Positions 10,796 through 22,654 of a stretch of 64,000 nt of DNA are shown one piece after another. Position 1 is the stretch's first letter, and each line of letters starts with the position of its first letter. Origin of the DNA: Pegoplata infirma (Eukaryota > Arthropoda > Insecta > Diptera > Anthomyiidae). Under the pieces are notes generated by a model. The model made no database searches and had not been told where the DNA came from. It was given only the letters and a program-made list of their open reading frames with translations. Made by a program: the position numbers and the translations under genes. The stretch spans positions 182,296,065-182,360,064 of the forward strand of contig OY992537.1 in assembly GCA_963921195.1 (NCBI GenBank), written 5' to 3'.

Positions 10796-11133
10796 TGTTA
10801 CGTTTTATTTACCAGCTGGTAAATATTTTTTTTATTCGCCACGAGGTGAATTATTATTCAAGTTAGAAAACCAAGTTACTAAAATTTTAGGTTTAAGAAA
10901 ATGAAATCAGTAATTATAATTTTTCTTCTTTTTAAATTAGACACCAGCCTAAAAACATTATCATGTTAAAAATTAAATTTTTTAAACACAGTAGAAGAAA
11001 TCCGCATTTTTTTGACATCCAAGTTTGGTATGCAGTCTTCTACTCTCAAAATATTTGATTTGCGAAAAAAGGGCTGTCCTCGCCCCTTTTCTAGTTGCTC
11101 TCACATATAGGAGATTTTCGAAAAACAATAATG

Positions 11134-11405
11134 CACTCAAAATAAATTCTTTGTTTAATCAGCAGAAAAATCTGCTGAAAATACACCCATTTTGAGCCAT
11201 ATGAGAAATCGGCTGATTTTAGCTGCTTTTTTTAGCAGATTTTTCTGCTGTCTTGACAGATTGATCTGCTGATTTAACCCAAGTTATCACTACAGAAATT
11301 TAGCAAACTGCGTCTGCTAAAATAAGCAGATTTCTCATATGGCTCAAAATGGGTGTATGTTCAACAGATTTTTCTGCTGATTGGACAGAGAATTTATTTT
11401 GAGCG
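11134..11405. mobile_element. MITE with roughly 90-bp inverted ends
   Basis: Left CACTCAAAATAAATTCT and right AGAATTTATTTTGAGCG face each other. Pairing continues through AATCAGCAGAAAAATCTGCTGAA, TACACCCATTTTGAGCCAT and ATGAGAAATC. TA follows the right end and TG (probably a mutated TA) precedes the left. It is a TA-type MITE without coding capacity. Confidence 0.75.
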
Positions 11406-11682
11406 TATATTTACTAAAAAACACGCTTTGTAGTATGTCGTGTTTGACCGAATATTCGGTCCGCCAAAAAGCACTATTCGGCTTCGGTTACATTTCTGGC
11501 CGAATATGACCGGATACTAAATAATTGCATAAAATTTTTATTCACATACAATTTTTTTGATATTTTTCAAAAATTTTAATAGATTAAAACATTACATTTT
11601 TAAGCGTTTTCTATATGCTGGATGAACTTCCTGCCTTTTATGGCCCCTAGTGGAATTTAATGCACATAATGCATATAACAAT

Positions 11683-12062
11683 TTAACCCTCTAACTGCCA
11701 TCTTTTAAACTTTTCTGTATTTATTGTAAAAAAAAGACAAAAATTACCCATTAAAACGGTATTTAATAGGTTAATTTGGTCAAAGAAACGAATCATAAAA
11801 TTTTGTAAAACAGTTCTGAATGCAATTTTTAGCTCTGAAATAAATTAACACCATTTTTTCGTGTTATTTAACACTGCTATGGTTCAAAAATATTTTAAAA
11901 AAAATATAATTTTTTATATTTTTCCAAATTTTAGCATTTTTTGCATGGCGCACAAACTTTCAACCTTTGACAACCCTTTAAATTGACGTTTTATTAGACT
12001 TCTGTGTTTAATTTTTGAATAATGACCAAAAGGACACCTTAAAATGACAGTTAGAGGGTTAA
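11683..12062. mobile_element. piggyBac-like MITE (TTAACCCTCTAACTG ends)
   Basis: TTAA lies at both ends. Left CCCTCTAACTGCCAT and right ATGACAGTTAGAGGG are inverted, about 19 bp with one mismatch. TTAA duplication with a CCC start fits piggyBac-type transposition. Relatives lie at 49982, 52921 and 53256. The interior encodes nothing. Confidence 0.7.
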
Positions 12063-12290
12063 AAATTTCAAAGAAAAGAACCGCCATACAATTTCACTGA
12101 AGACATCAAACCATATTTTTAAGCTGAGATGTGTTATTATTAAAGTTTTTTTGGTCATAAAAAAGAAATCCGAACTGACTTTGCAAAATCCTTTGGTGAT
12201 TTTGTCTATTTGATTGTCTACGTTTATGTGGCGTTAAAGGCATTGAGGCTCATTTTTCTTGTTGCACAGTGTTATCAACAAAGTATTTTA
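12063..12290. repeat. Dispersed repeat also flanking foldback copy 2
   Basis: Read on the minus strand, this block matches two separated pieces. Positions 12145-12290 match about 47075-47210 (CACTGTGCAACAAGAAAAAT and later words). Positions 12063-12140 match about 49911-49977 (CATACAATTTCACTGAAGAC). It is therefore the uninterrupted version of the site into which foldback copy 2 and its LINE inserted. Confidence 0.65.
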
Positions 12291-13157
12291 TATTAAAAGT
12301 TAAAAAAAAAAATCTTAATAAAAAATTTAAATTTGTTCCCCTTAGTTTTACTGCCTCCTAATGAACGCTCTTTGGGTGAGAAGCTGTGCTGCCAAATTCT
12401 CGATTTTTATTGCTGGGTTTTATCATGACGTTTCACACACGCAGGGGGAGTAGAACGTAATCTAACATTTTAAAATAAAGACCCCCCTAATGTATACAAA
12501 AAAGCAATCATTCATACAAACCATTATTGACCACATCATCATCGTCGCCGTTGACGTCGTTATTGTCAATTGTTAATAACTGAAAAAAGATGAGCAACTA
12601 AAAAAAATGTACTCTAAAGGACGGCAGTAAATGGCAAATTTCTCGCAGTACTAAACACTGGGACTGAGAATATATTTATTTGTCATTGTTTCTTGGCAAA
12701 TTTGTATGATATGTTATTAATATAAAAATTTGGAGGACAGCAGACTAAAGTATTGAACATATTAAATTGTCTAAATGAACTATAACCCATTAATTATAAG
12801 AGCTATGTTAAAATATAAAATTTAAAAAAAAGTTCAAGATTTAAAAATGTTTATATAAGTACTTAAGTTTTTCTTATTTAGGAACAGATATTGCAATTTT
12901 TAGAAAGAAATATCTGAAGTAATTTAAAAATATTTTGATTCTTTCCCACTGTGCTGGGGCTTTAACATCGCCATATGAACTGCCAAGAAATGAGTAGGTA
13001 CAGATATTCCTAAAATAACGCCTAGCAAAAATAAGTTTTACCTATTAGTACAAAATGCAAATCATGATTTTTTTTTTCAATGTGATCTAATTTGAGTAGC
13101 CAACATTTTTCTAGATGTAAGAGATGCGGAATTAAAAAAAAAATATTTAACTAACCC
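12291..13157. other. Apparently unique DNA
   Basis: The composition is more balanced at 12340-12560 (for example CATCATCATCGTCGCCGTTG near 12534). I find no open frame of useful length, no repeat partner and no RNA signature. Confidence 0.4.
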
Positions 13158-13287
13158 AGGAAGTCTCCCCAGCGTCACCCTCTGATCTTGATAAAACAAA
13201 TACGTGTCCATCTATTTTAACTGCTCTTTAAAATAAAAATTAAAAATCATTAAGAACGTAGGGTGACGCTAGGGAGCCTTCCCTTCT
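13158..13287. mobile_element. Short deletion derivative of the CAAGGGAAGTCTCC family
   Basis: The left CCAGGAAGTCTCCCCAGCGTCACCC is mirrored by the right GGGTGACGCTAGGGAGCCTTCCCTT. Only about 130 bp remain between the ends. It lies immediately beside a longer member (13290-13680). Confidence 0.6.
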
Positions 13288-13289
13288 AA

Positions 13290-13680
13290 CAAGGGAAGTC
13301 TCCCTCGTGTCACCCGCGAATCTTTATGGAATTGGTTTTATTTTGTAAATCAGAAAAAATAAAGGGACACATATTTTTTTTTAAGCGGCCCAAATTCATA
13401 TATAGGGGCTAAAAAGGAGGGGGGAAGACAAGGCAGTTTTTCAGTTTTTTTCGTATTTTAAATACCTTTAATCTGATACCACACATGCCTATATTAATTT
13501 TGTTTAAATAGGCGTAAATCGTAAAAAACTGAAAAAGGTCAAATTCCCCCCACACAAATCGACCCCCCTAAAAATGAATTTGGGGGGCTAAAAAAAATAC
13601 GTGTCAAATTAATTTTCGTTCTTAACAACATATCTAAATTTGATGAAGATCGAAGGGTGACACCAGGGAGACTTTCCTTG
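13290..13680. mobile_element. MITE with CAAGGGAAGTCTCCC ends, second copy
   Basis: Left CAAGGGAAGTCTCCCTCG and right CAGGGAGACTTTCCTTG are inverted. Subterminal blocks (GTGTCACCC, AGCGGCCCAAATTC, CGACCCCCCTAAAAATG) are those of 5851-6423 in inverted order. No duplication of target bases is clear. Confidence 0.7.
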
Positions 13681-13812
13681 TCCGAAAATGGTCTCATTTC
13701 ACTACTGAATATAAAAAAATCTGATGCGAATGGTCATAAAGCTCCACTACAAAATGGTATTTTTATAAAATTAGCTTACGTCGATCTATCTGTCCCAAGC
13801 ATGCCCCTAGAC

Positions 13813-13942
13813 CAGCGGTGCCCAAAAAGAGAAACGATAATATTTTTTTTTGTTTTTTACGCTCTCTGTTGTTAGTTTCGTTGTTGTTCCGATTGTGTAC
13901 GTGTATTTTTGTCGATCTTTAACAATTGTTTGGGCACCATTG
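13813..13942. mobile_element. 130-bp hAT MITE (CAGCGGTGCCCAAA ends)
   Basis: Left CAGCGGTGCCCAAA and right TTTGGGCACCATTG are inverted with one mismatch. The flanks CCCTAGAC (13805-13812) and CCCTTGAC (13943-13950) are an 8-bp target duplication with one change. An 8-bp duplication with a CAGNG start fits the hAT superfamily. Confidence 0.8.
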
Positions 13943-13950
13943 CCCTTGAC

Positions 13951-14740
13951 GAGTCGAATGTATGACCGACTACCAATATTTTTTTAACACCAAAAATTCC
14001 CTCATGGTGTAGGCCACTTACATTATAGGGCATCCATACCTGCCTTTATAGTGTAAGCGTTTATTCGCAGTGGGCTAAAATCGATTTTCAGGCCAAAAAT
14101 TGGTAAAATTTGGATAGGGCTGGTTTTTAAAACTTTTCTACGTGATGTTATCGTTCAAACTATTAAAAATTATCACCATGTTCTAAACAATTTTTTTTAT
14201 GTAGAGTCAAAAATGTATTGGTACTTTTTACGAAAAAAGATCTTATTTTTTTTTAATTTTTAACTTTAAAATGTTTTTTTGTTTTTAAAAAATCCGAAAT
14301 CAATCTTGTTTTAAAATTAAATTAATTTGAAATAAATTGGAAAATGAAGCCGGATCGGTCAAACTTTAAAATTTTCTTTTTAAAATGGCTTTATCTTGGA
14401 AAGTATTAGAGATAGGCTTCTACTAGCACATTGTCAACATATTATTTTATAGGAAATCTGATAACAAACAAAAAAAAATGCAAACGTTTAAAGTGTTCGA
14501 ATGCAAAAGATACCCTTCTTTGGGTGGGTTCTGCAGCCTCCCCCGTTTAATCTAATTTCCAAACTTAAGCTTACACTGACTTACACTCACGGGAGTCAAT
14601 TTAATACATCGTTACTTGTTTACTACTCGTAACGCCTTATATATTACGTTCTGGTATGCTTTATTTTATACCTTACTCGAATGCGTTACTTTGTGTATCA
14701 TCCCATTTTTAAATCATCAATGCAGCATGGTATAAAATAA
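13951..14740. other. AT-rich DNA without recognised feature
   Basis: There is no repeat partner except TATTTTATACCTTACT near 14671, which recurs near 16895. No coding evidence was found. Confidence 0.4.
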
Positions 14741-16879
14741 CCCAGCAAAAAAAGAGCTTACCATTCACTACAAAATTCACCACAACTTATGAACCAGATG
14801 TACTTCTTCTTCAGCTGAAACACTGATGAATTTTATATGGGCGTGACACACAATATCACTAGTGTTTAGTATGTACATATATATTAACATCTTTATCACA
14901 ACTTCTGAAGTAGTGATCGGGATGTTAATATAACTTGACCTTTTGGAAGTGCTTTTTTCATCACTTCTTTAGAAGTATATATTTCTTGGCATTTTGGATG
15001 TGATTATGTAATTTTTATATGGTGATTTAGAAGTGATTTTTTCATCACTTCTTGATAAGTACATATTTCATGACTTTTTGGGATTGATTTTAAGATTTTT
15101 TTTTTTATTTTAGTATTTACACTAATAATAATCAAAACCAAAACGATATTTTTAACAATGTTTAATATTTATTATGTAATATTTAGACTTGAAATTGTTT
15201 AGATTAAATCGATGTTTTTAATAATTTAGTTTAGCTAATAGGAATTATTAATTAAATGTGGATGTATATATTTTTCTAATAGTTTTTCATGCGCTTAATC
15301 CGAATCTGGCCTTAGAAGTGATTTATCTTATTTTGAGATATTTAGATTTTCGATTGACAGTACTGCATAAACTCAGATATTCGCAATGTTCGGGACCTTA
15401 TAAAACCGAGAATTATTTTATGATGTATAATTAGTTCAGCACATCTAAAAATACTTCACTTATTCTTCAAATTACTTTTGCAATCCTTAAGATATCTTTT
15501 TTCATTACGGAGATATCGACCGATAAAATTATTGCAATTTCGGCCCTAAAAAATAAAAGAAAACAAATTTGAAAACCAACCAATTTGTCTTGTTGATATA
15601 TAATAGTACCGAATTCGAAACTCTATTAGAGGTGCATCTAAGCCCGGCATCAATTTGGGTATCAATTTTAGGGTAAATTTTCAGGGTGCCATACAAAAAA
15701 TCTTTATTTGGGCTAACATTATAGAGCTTCGCCATATCGGATAAAGATTTATTTTAAATAAAATTAATAAAATTATTAAAAGTACATAGAGTTCTTAGTT
15801 TTATATTCAATTAAAATTTGTATTAGTCGGTTAACCGAATAATTCAAATTTATCCGATTATTAACCGATTAAATCTCAACCCCGCACTCAGAAAATTATG
15901 TAAGTTACACTCAAAAAATTATGTTAGTAAAATCAACTGAAAATGTCAGTTCAAATAACTACTTTGTAGGTTGTTTTGCGGTCAACTACTTTTTCAGTTA
16001 AATCAACTAACAATGTTAGTTATTTTAACTGACAAAAAACAACTGACTTATGTAGTAAAAATTACTTACATTTGTAGTCAAAACAACTAAAATGTAGTAA
16101 AAATAAAATAATCAATACATATTTTTTTTTTCAAAACATTTTTCAAAAAAAAAAAAAAAATTCAAGACCAAATTTTTTCCAAGTTTTTTTTAAAAAAAAG
16201 TTGTGAAAAAAAAAAAAAAACGAAAATTTTTATTTTTTGGAAAAAAACTTTGAAAATTTTTCAGAGATAAAAAAATAAGATTAACTACTTTAAATAACTG
16301 TTACTACACAGTACTTTTTTGTTATTTGTTCAAAAAAAAACGACTTAAAATAACTAACAGAAATAGTTGTTTGATATTTTTCATACAAAAGCAACTGACT
16401 TTGTAGTTGAAAACAACTAACTACTGTAAAATATACAAATAACTAACATGTAGTAACTTACATAATTTTCTGAGTGTACTACATGTTAAATATTTGTATA
16501 TTTTACAGTAGTTAGTTGTTTTCAAATTTACATAACAAATTCGCTTTTGCGGCATATCAAGTTAATTCATTTATAAAATTTAACTTTTTATTAAATCAGA
16601 TAAAATTATAAAAAAAAAAATATTCAACAAAACAAATCCAATACTTAAGTGCCACAAATTTGTACTTTTCAATTGCATTTGTAAACACATATGAAAATGG
16701 TACTTCTAAATCATTGAGGAAAGAACTGGTGAAAGTTGTTATTATTGGCATTTTTTTAGCAGTTTTGGAAGTGCTTATAAAAGTACTTCTTATGGAATAT
16801 GAAGATCGGCACATATAGCTACTATGTATGTAGTGAATCACTTATTCTTTTTGCACCACTTCGATTTTTTTTTGCTGGG
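14741..16879. mobile_element. Element with CCCAGCAAAAAAA inverted ends
   Basis: CCCAGCAAAAAAAGA at the left is mirrored by TTTTTTTTTGCTGGG at the right. Subterminal words on both sides include TTCACTACA, CACCAC and AGAAGTACTTCTT. The interior (14800-15080) repeats ACTTCT-AGAAGTGAT words. It holds a nested TA-type MITE (15908-16476). No target duplication is evident and no protein is encoded. The same end sequence appears at 41511 and 45027. Confidence 0.5.
15908..16476. mobile_element. TA-flanked MITE (CACTCAAAAAATTATG ends)
   Basis: CACTCAAAAAATTATG and CATAATTTTCTGAGTG are inverted and bounded by TA (15906-15907 and 16477-16478). The interior repeats AACTAACA and TAGTTGTTTT words in both orientations. 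An extra inverted end (CACTCAGAAAATTATGT, 15887) and an inverted copy of the right interior (16478-16530) lie just outside, suggesting an earlier overlapping insertion or local inversion. Confidence 0.7.
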
Positions 16880-17931
16880 AAGCTATTCTATATCTTATTT
16901 TATACCTTACTAGCTTACGATCCCGGTACTTCGTTACCGGTTGTATTGAATACCGGATAATAGAAGAATCAGAATTACCCTACCGATTTCAAGAAAATTC
17001 CCCTACGTAGTCTTTGTTTTATTTACTATTGCACGTTTAAGACTTTCATAAAATAATTTTTCAATGAATAATTTAAACAATAAAATTTGAATAATTTTTG
17101 AAGCCTTATATCGCGATTTTGTATTTTGAGTGAATGAATATTGCAGTGAATAAAGAAAATGGAATAAAAATAAGTTTGACTGAAAAAACATGTAGAAAGA
17201 AAAAAATGGAGTAAAAAAAGTTAAATACGAAAAATTTGAGTAAAAAGCATCATTCCATAGTTTTCCCTGTTCTATTCCATTTTGTTCCCCGTTCTACAAT
17301 TTTAAATTTTAAAATATGTACTTCTCTTCGGTGTTATTTTTATGGCTTTTAGTTTAATAGTCAGATAGGTAAAAATAACCATTTGCCCCCTTTTCACCTT
17401 AAAATTAAAATTTCCAAAACTGTTTTTTTGGCTTAGGTGATCCTATATTTAAAATATCAAGTTTCTGAGCAATTATTTCAAAAAATATAAGAATAACAAA
17501 AACTTACACTTTTTCATTATTATAGCAAAAAAGTACCAAAAGTACAATTTTTTATCCCCGTTAGAAACGAAATTTCCAAATTTCCGAATTTCCTCTTCCA
17601 GAATTTTTTTCTTCACCGAAGGATCCTCATTTCCATATTTAAATTTTCTAGTATAGCAAATATTAAAAGTACAAAAAGGATTTAACATTTCTAATTTTAA
17701 GTTTCTAGAACCATTACGTCAAAAATATGAAAGGTACCGCAAATACATTTTTTTACCCCACTAAGAAGCGGAATTTTAAAAACGTGTTTCCCCAGAATGT
17801 TTTTTTTACCGAATTCTCCTACATTACAAATTTTAAGATTCTAGGAAATATAAAAAGTTTCTAGAAAAATAATTTCAGGAAATTAAAAAGTTCCAAAAAG
17901 TGTACTTCCGGTACATTTAATAAAATGTAAT

Positions 17932-18984
17932 TTTTATAAAAGGTACTTTTAGTGAATGGTACTTTTTATAAAGGGTATTTTTATAAAAGGTACTTTTTAT
18001 AAAAGGTACTTTTTATAAAAGGTACTTTTTATAAAAGGTACTTTTTATTAAAGGTACTTTTTATAAAAGGTACTTTTTATAAATGGTACTTTTTATAAAA
18101 GGTACTTTTTATAAAAGGTACTTTTTATAAAAGGTACTTTTTATAAAAGGTACTTTTTATAAAAGGTACTTTTTATAAAAGGTACTTTTTATAAAAGGTA
18201 CTTTTTATAAAAGGTACTTTTTATAAAAGGTACTTTTTATAAAAGGTACTTTTTATAAAAGGTACTTTTTATAAAAGGTACTTTTTATAAAAGGTACTTT
18301 TTATAAAAGGTACTTTTTATAAAAGGTACTTTTTATAAAAGGTACTTTTTATAAAAGGTACTTTTTATAAAAGGTACTTTTTATAAAAGGTACTTTTTAT
18401 AAAAGGTACTTTTTATAAAAGGTACTTTTTATAAAAGGTACTTTTTATAAAAGGTACTTTTTATAAAAGGTACTTTTTATAAAAGGTACTTTTTATAAAA
18501 GGTACTTTTTATAAAAGGTACTTTTTATAAAAGGTACTTTTTATAAAAGGTACTTTTTATAAAAGGTACTTTTTATAAAAGGTACTTTTTATAAAAGGTA
18601 CTTTTTATAAAAGGTACTTTTTATAAAAGGTACTTTTTATAAAAGGTACTTTTTATAAAAGATACTTTTTATAAAAGGTACTTTTCATAAAAGGTACTTT
18701 TTATAAAAGGTACTTTTTATAAAAGGTACTTTTTATAAAAGGTACTTTTTATAAAAGGTACTTTTTATAAAAGGTACTTTTAGTGAATGGCACTTTTTAT
18801 AAAGGGTACTTTTATAAAAGGTACTTTTTATAAAAGGTACTTTTTATAAAAGGTACTTTTTATAGAAGGTACTTTTTATAAAAGGTACTTTTTATAAAAG
18901 GTACTTTTTATAAAAGGTACTTTTTATAAAAGGTACTTTTTATAAAAGGTACTTTTTATAAAAGGTACTTTTTATAAAAGGTAC
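17932..18984. repeat. 16-bp satellite (GGTACTTTTTATAAAA)n, about 63 copies
   Basis: The unit GGTACTTTTTATAAAA is repeated almost without change. Rare variants are single substitutions (GATACTTTTTATAAAA near 18660, TTTTCATAAAA near 18683). The edge sequence TTTAGTGAATGGTACTTTTT (17947) recurs with one change at 18779, so the array holds at least one segmental duplication that includes its own left border. Confidence 0.95.
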
Positions 18985-19044
18985 AGAATTTTCAGAAAGT
19001 CCTTGTTCCAGAATGTTTTTTTTCACTAAAGAATCCTACATTCC

Positions 19045-20087
19045 AAATTTCTAGTTTGATTTGCCATTATTTCAGTAAAATAAAAAACAGTACCAAAAGT
19101 ACACTTTTTTACCAATTTTAAACCCGTAGAATCAACATTGGCAAAAACCCAGCCTTAGTAAATCTTTTTTCCGGGCGGTGAACCGACATTGCAAATTTCA
19201 AGGTTCTAGTATCATTATTTCAGGAGATATAAAAAGTACCAAAAGTACAGTTTTGTACCCATTTTACCCCCTTAGAATCAACACTGAAAATAATCCAGCC
19301 TTAGTGGATCTATATTCCGGGATGTGAACATACAGTCCAAATTTAAGGCTTTCTGATCATTATTTCAGGAGATATAAAAAGTACCAAAAGTACAGTTTTT
19401 TACCCTTTTTACCCCCTTAGAATCAACACTGTCAAAAATCCAGGCTTAGTTGATCTATATTCCGGGATGTGAACATACAGTCCGAATTTCAAGTCTCTAT
19501 GACCATTATTTCAGGAGATATAAAAAGTACCAAAAGTACAGTTTTTTACCCCTTAGAATCAACACTGGCAAAAATCCAGCCTTAGCGAATCTATATTCCG
19601 GGAGGTGAACATGCAGTCCAAATTTCAAGTCTCTGTGACCATTATTTCAGAAGATATAAAAAGTACCAAAAGTACAGTTTTTTACCCTTTTTACCCCCTT
19701 AGAATCAACACTGGCAAAAATCCAGCCTTAGTGGATCTATATTCCGTGATGTGAACATACAGTCCAAATTTCAAGTCTCTATGACCATTATTTCAGGAGA
19801 TATAAAAAGTACCAAAAGTACAGTTTTTTACCCGTTTTACCCCCTTAGAATCAACATTGGCAAAAGTGCAGCCTTACTGGATCTATATTCCGGGAGGTGA
19901 ACATACAGTCCAAATTTCAAGTCTCTATGGCCATTATTTTAGGAGATATAAAAAGTACCAAAATGTACAGTTTTTTACCCTTTTTGTCCCCTTAGAATCA
20001 ACATTGGCAAAAATCCGGCCTTAGTCGTTCTATATTCCGGGAGGTGAACCTACAGTCCAAATTTCAAGTCTCTAGCTTTAGCGGTTT
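19045..20087. repeat. Seven tandem modules of about 145 bp
   Basis: GGAGATATAAAAAGTACC recurs at about 19223, 19368, 19514, 19650, 19796 and 19942, giving steps of 145, 146, 136, 146 and 146 bp. Each module also carries TTAGAATCAACA, AATCCAGCCTTAG and CTATATTCCGGGAGGTGAAC. The 136-bp step is one module with a short deletion. Confidence 0.9.
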
Positions 20088-20104
20088 GAGCTGGGCGATG
20101 ATGA

Positions 20105-20130
20105 GTCAGTCAGTCAGTCAGTCAGTCACG
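20105..20130. repeat. Short GTCA tandem repeat
   Basis: GTCA is repeated about six times just before the TATATATAGATT terminus of the modular repeat. Confidence 0.85.
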
Positions 20131-20152
20131 TTACTCTTTTATATATATAGAT

Positions 20153-22646
20153 TTGGTCAAAGTTTTGTGGGTATTTAAAAAAAATTGTCAAATCTGCATC
20201 TGTGCATCATTAAGTCATGGTATCACATATCAGAGTAAATACAATGAGGCACAGTGTATTGTGTAGAGTAAACACCAGGTCATTTTTTTTTTGTCGTTGT
20301 ATTTTTTAATAATAAAGTTTTTATATGTTTTAGTGGTCTTTGATTCAGAATTTGCCTATTTTAATCTGATTTAATATCAATATAAATATGTAACAAAAAT
20401 TCTACACTAAATTTTTAGGTTCTTTCAAAAAAGTTCTTTCAAAAAAGTAAGAACAGGAAACTAAAATGGTTTACGTCCTCTTTGATTCCCATATTGGTTT
20501 TATACCCATTTTCTTTAATCCCGCTGAAATATTTGACAGGTTAAAATTTCAGAGTAATTTTTCTCAGTGTATTATTTGCCGAATTTGAAAAGGGTCTTTG
20601 TGTAAGAATTAAGACAGATGATATTTATAATTTATATAAAGCGGTATAACCTTTCATTTATATTTTTCGCGTTACGTCGCGTTTTGTAAATTTTGCTATC
20701 TGTGCATTTTTTTTTTGCAAACCAAGCATGCAATGTTTTAGAACAAGTCACGATTATCATATAGGCATATAAAAAAAATATAAATAAATTAGACATCATC
20801 TATGAAAAATTATATAAAATCTGAAAAAATTCAAATATAAAAAAGTTTGGATCCCAATATCTCGTAAACCATCACAAATTTAAACATTTTAAGAGCATAT
20901 ATGAATTCAGCGACCATAATTTCATATGGGACACAAATTTTAATGAGTTTGGATGATTATTTTGACCCTTTGACCGGGACTTTTATTTTTCGATTCACTA
21001 TGTGATGTAAAGAATTAGCAGGCATTTCAAACCTCAACAGCTTTGGCTCTTAAAGCCATTCTCTGCTGGCTTTAACAAATTTGTTGGTAGATTTTTTTAT
21101 ATAACTTGTTAAAACTTTGTCTTTGTATATATTTTTTTTGCGTATTATATGGGACTACTGTACGTTTAACTAAAGAATGAGTTGATAAATTTATTGTTAG
21201 ACAAGATTGACTTTTATTCTTAACCGAACGTATTGAAAGCCATTATATAATCTCTATCTTATCGCTATCGGTATGACTTATCAACATCATGGATATAAAA
21301 TGTAAGTATGTACTTTTGTTTGTTTGTTACCAGCATACACACACACACACACACGTACAAATATTTTATTGTTTGTCAATGTCATAAATTTGAAATTGAA
21401 TTCTATTGCAAAAAAAAATATGAAAAAGAAACTCACTCACTTACAAAAGACCAACAACTAAAATCGTTTTTTATTATTATTTGTATTTGTATTATTGCTG
21501 GATGTTGTTGAAAGAAAATCTCTTGATGAAAACATAATAGAAAATTTAATATTTGAAAATCATTTTTATAATCATACGTGAGTGATAAATTTAAAGATTA
21601 TTTTTTTAAACATTTATCATCATAAAAGTTTAATAAATTTCAACAACATTAAGAAATAAACAATCACACATCTAAACAGAAAGAGAGAATCAAACATAGT
21701 CACACACAGCAAGTACTTTGTACACAAACACACACACACACACACTCACAACAAAATATTTAAATAAATTTTATTAAAAATTCCCTTATTGTTTACAATG
21801 ATGATTTATAAACTGTCATCTTATATTAGACAGAATATCTGTAAACATTGTTAACAAACATTGAACGTGATTTCTTAATAGAATTTAAATAAATACGAGT
21901 TTGTTTGTTTGTATGTAGAATTTTAGAATATATCGTAGCATACTTATGAGCGAACGAATGTCAAAACACAAACTAACACAAATACAAAACAAACAATGGA
22001 AATGAGGAAAGGTTGCCAACAAAATAATTCCATACAAGTCACAAATACAATCAAAATACATACACAAACATTATACTTTAGAACAGATCTTCTCAGGAAT
22101 TTCTGTTGTGCTTCTAGTTGCCAAAGCACAGTAGGCAGAGTGAAATTTAAAAAAAAATGTCAGGTATTCCATAGTGCGACCAGCCAATTGTTAACATTAT
22201 TTTTCATAATTTCGGTGAACACAAATTGGTTGTTCTAGAAATTTAGAAGGCGTTCGATTTTTGGTAATTGTTTTTAAGTTGGGTTATTATTTATCTCGAT
22301 TTGCATCGTGTTTTCTCAGAGATTTAAAAAAAAAAAACTGCGTTCTCAGTTTTTCATTTGGTGATGTTTTCTCCCTTTTAAAGGACTTCAAAGTTTTAAG
22401 GATATAAACATTTATAATATTTTGATTTAATATTTCCACCCATCTGTTTATGTCAATATGGATATCATATGAAAGAGGACAATCTTTAGAAACGAAAATA
22501 ATTTTTTGTTTACATTTTTCAGGAGAAAAAATTGTAAATAAGGTTCCATGAAAGTTTTATCCTTTTTATATCCATGAGAATATCCAATATATTTTGCTCA
22601 AAAAAATATATGTTGAAACCTTATATATACTTTACCACATACTTCA
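20153..22646. other. Mostly unique DNA with CA microsatellites
   Basis: CA runs lie near 21337-21354 and 21727-21746. Positions 22260-22570 hold a module (AAAGGACTTCAAAG, ATTTCCACCCATCT, TATGTCAATATGG) shared with the palindrome at 25060-26545. The rest has no repeat partner here. No open frame shows homology that I recognise. Confidence 0.45.
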
Positions 22647-22654
22647 ATTTTGTT

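Larger units (their letters stand above)
8862..10970. mobile_element. Foldback-type element, copy 1
   Basis: The outer arms are inverted copies of about 220 bp. AACATGATAATGTTTTAGGC, TTCATTTTCTTAAAACC, ACCTCGTGGTGAATAA and CAGCTGGTGAATAAA occur on the left, and their complements occur in reverse order at 10800-10970. Inside each arm is a long tandem array, T-rich ATCAA on the left and its A-rich complement on the right. The centre (about 9836-10060) is unique sequence that recurs inverted in copy 2. Long inverted arms made partly of short tandem repeats are the signature of Drosophila FB-like foldback elements. No transposase is present. An unrelated hAT-type fragment lies at 10335-10475. Confidence 0.75.
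16911..20152. repeat. Composite modular repeat ending TATATATAGATT
   Basis: The presumed left end carries a hairpin, CCGGTACTTCGTTACCGG (16923-16940). Degenerate modules of about 150-170 bp fill 17290-17930, followed by the 16-bp satellite, then seven regular 145-bp modules, then GTCA repeats and a terminus TTTTATATATATAGATT. The same terminal motif ends the unrelated array at 36068. I cannot assign a transposon class, and no protein is encoded. Confidence 0.5.

Noticed and set aside
14800..14840. CTGATGA near 14823 as a hammerhead core
   Set aside because: No GAAA or flanking stems are at suitable spacing.
17932..20087. CRISPR-like array
   Set aside because: The 16-bp units have no spacers and the 145-bp modules are contiguous. 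The DNA is eukaryotic and no Cas-like gene is present.
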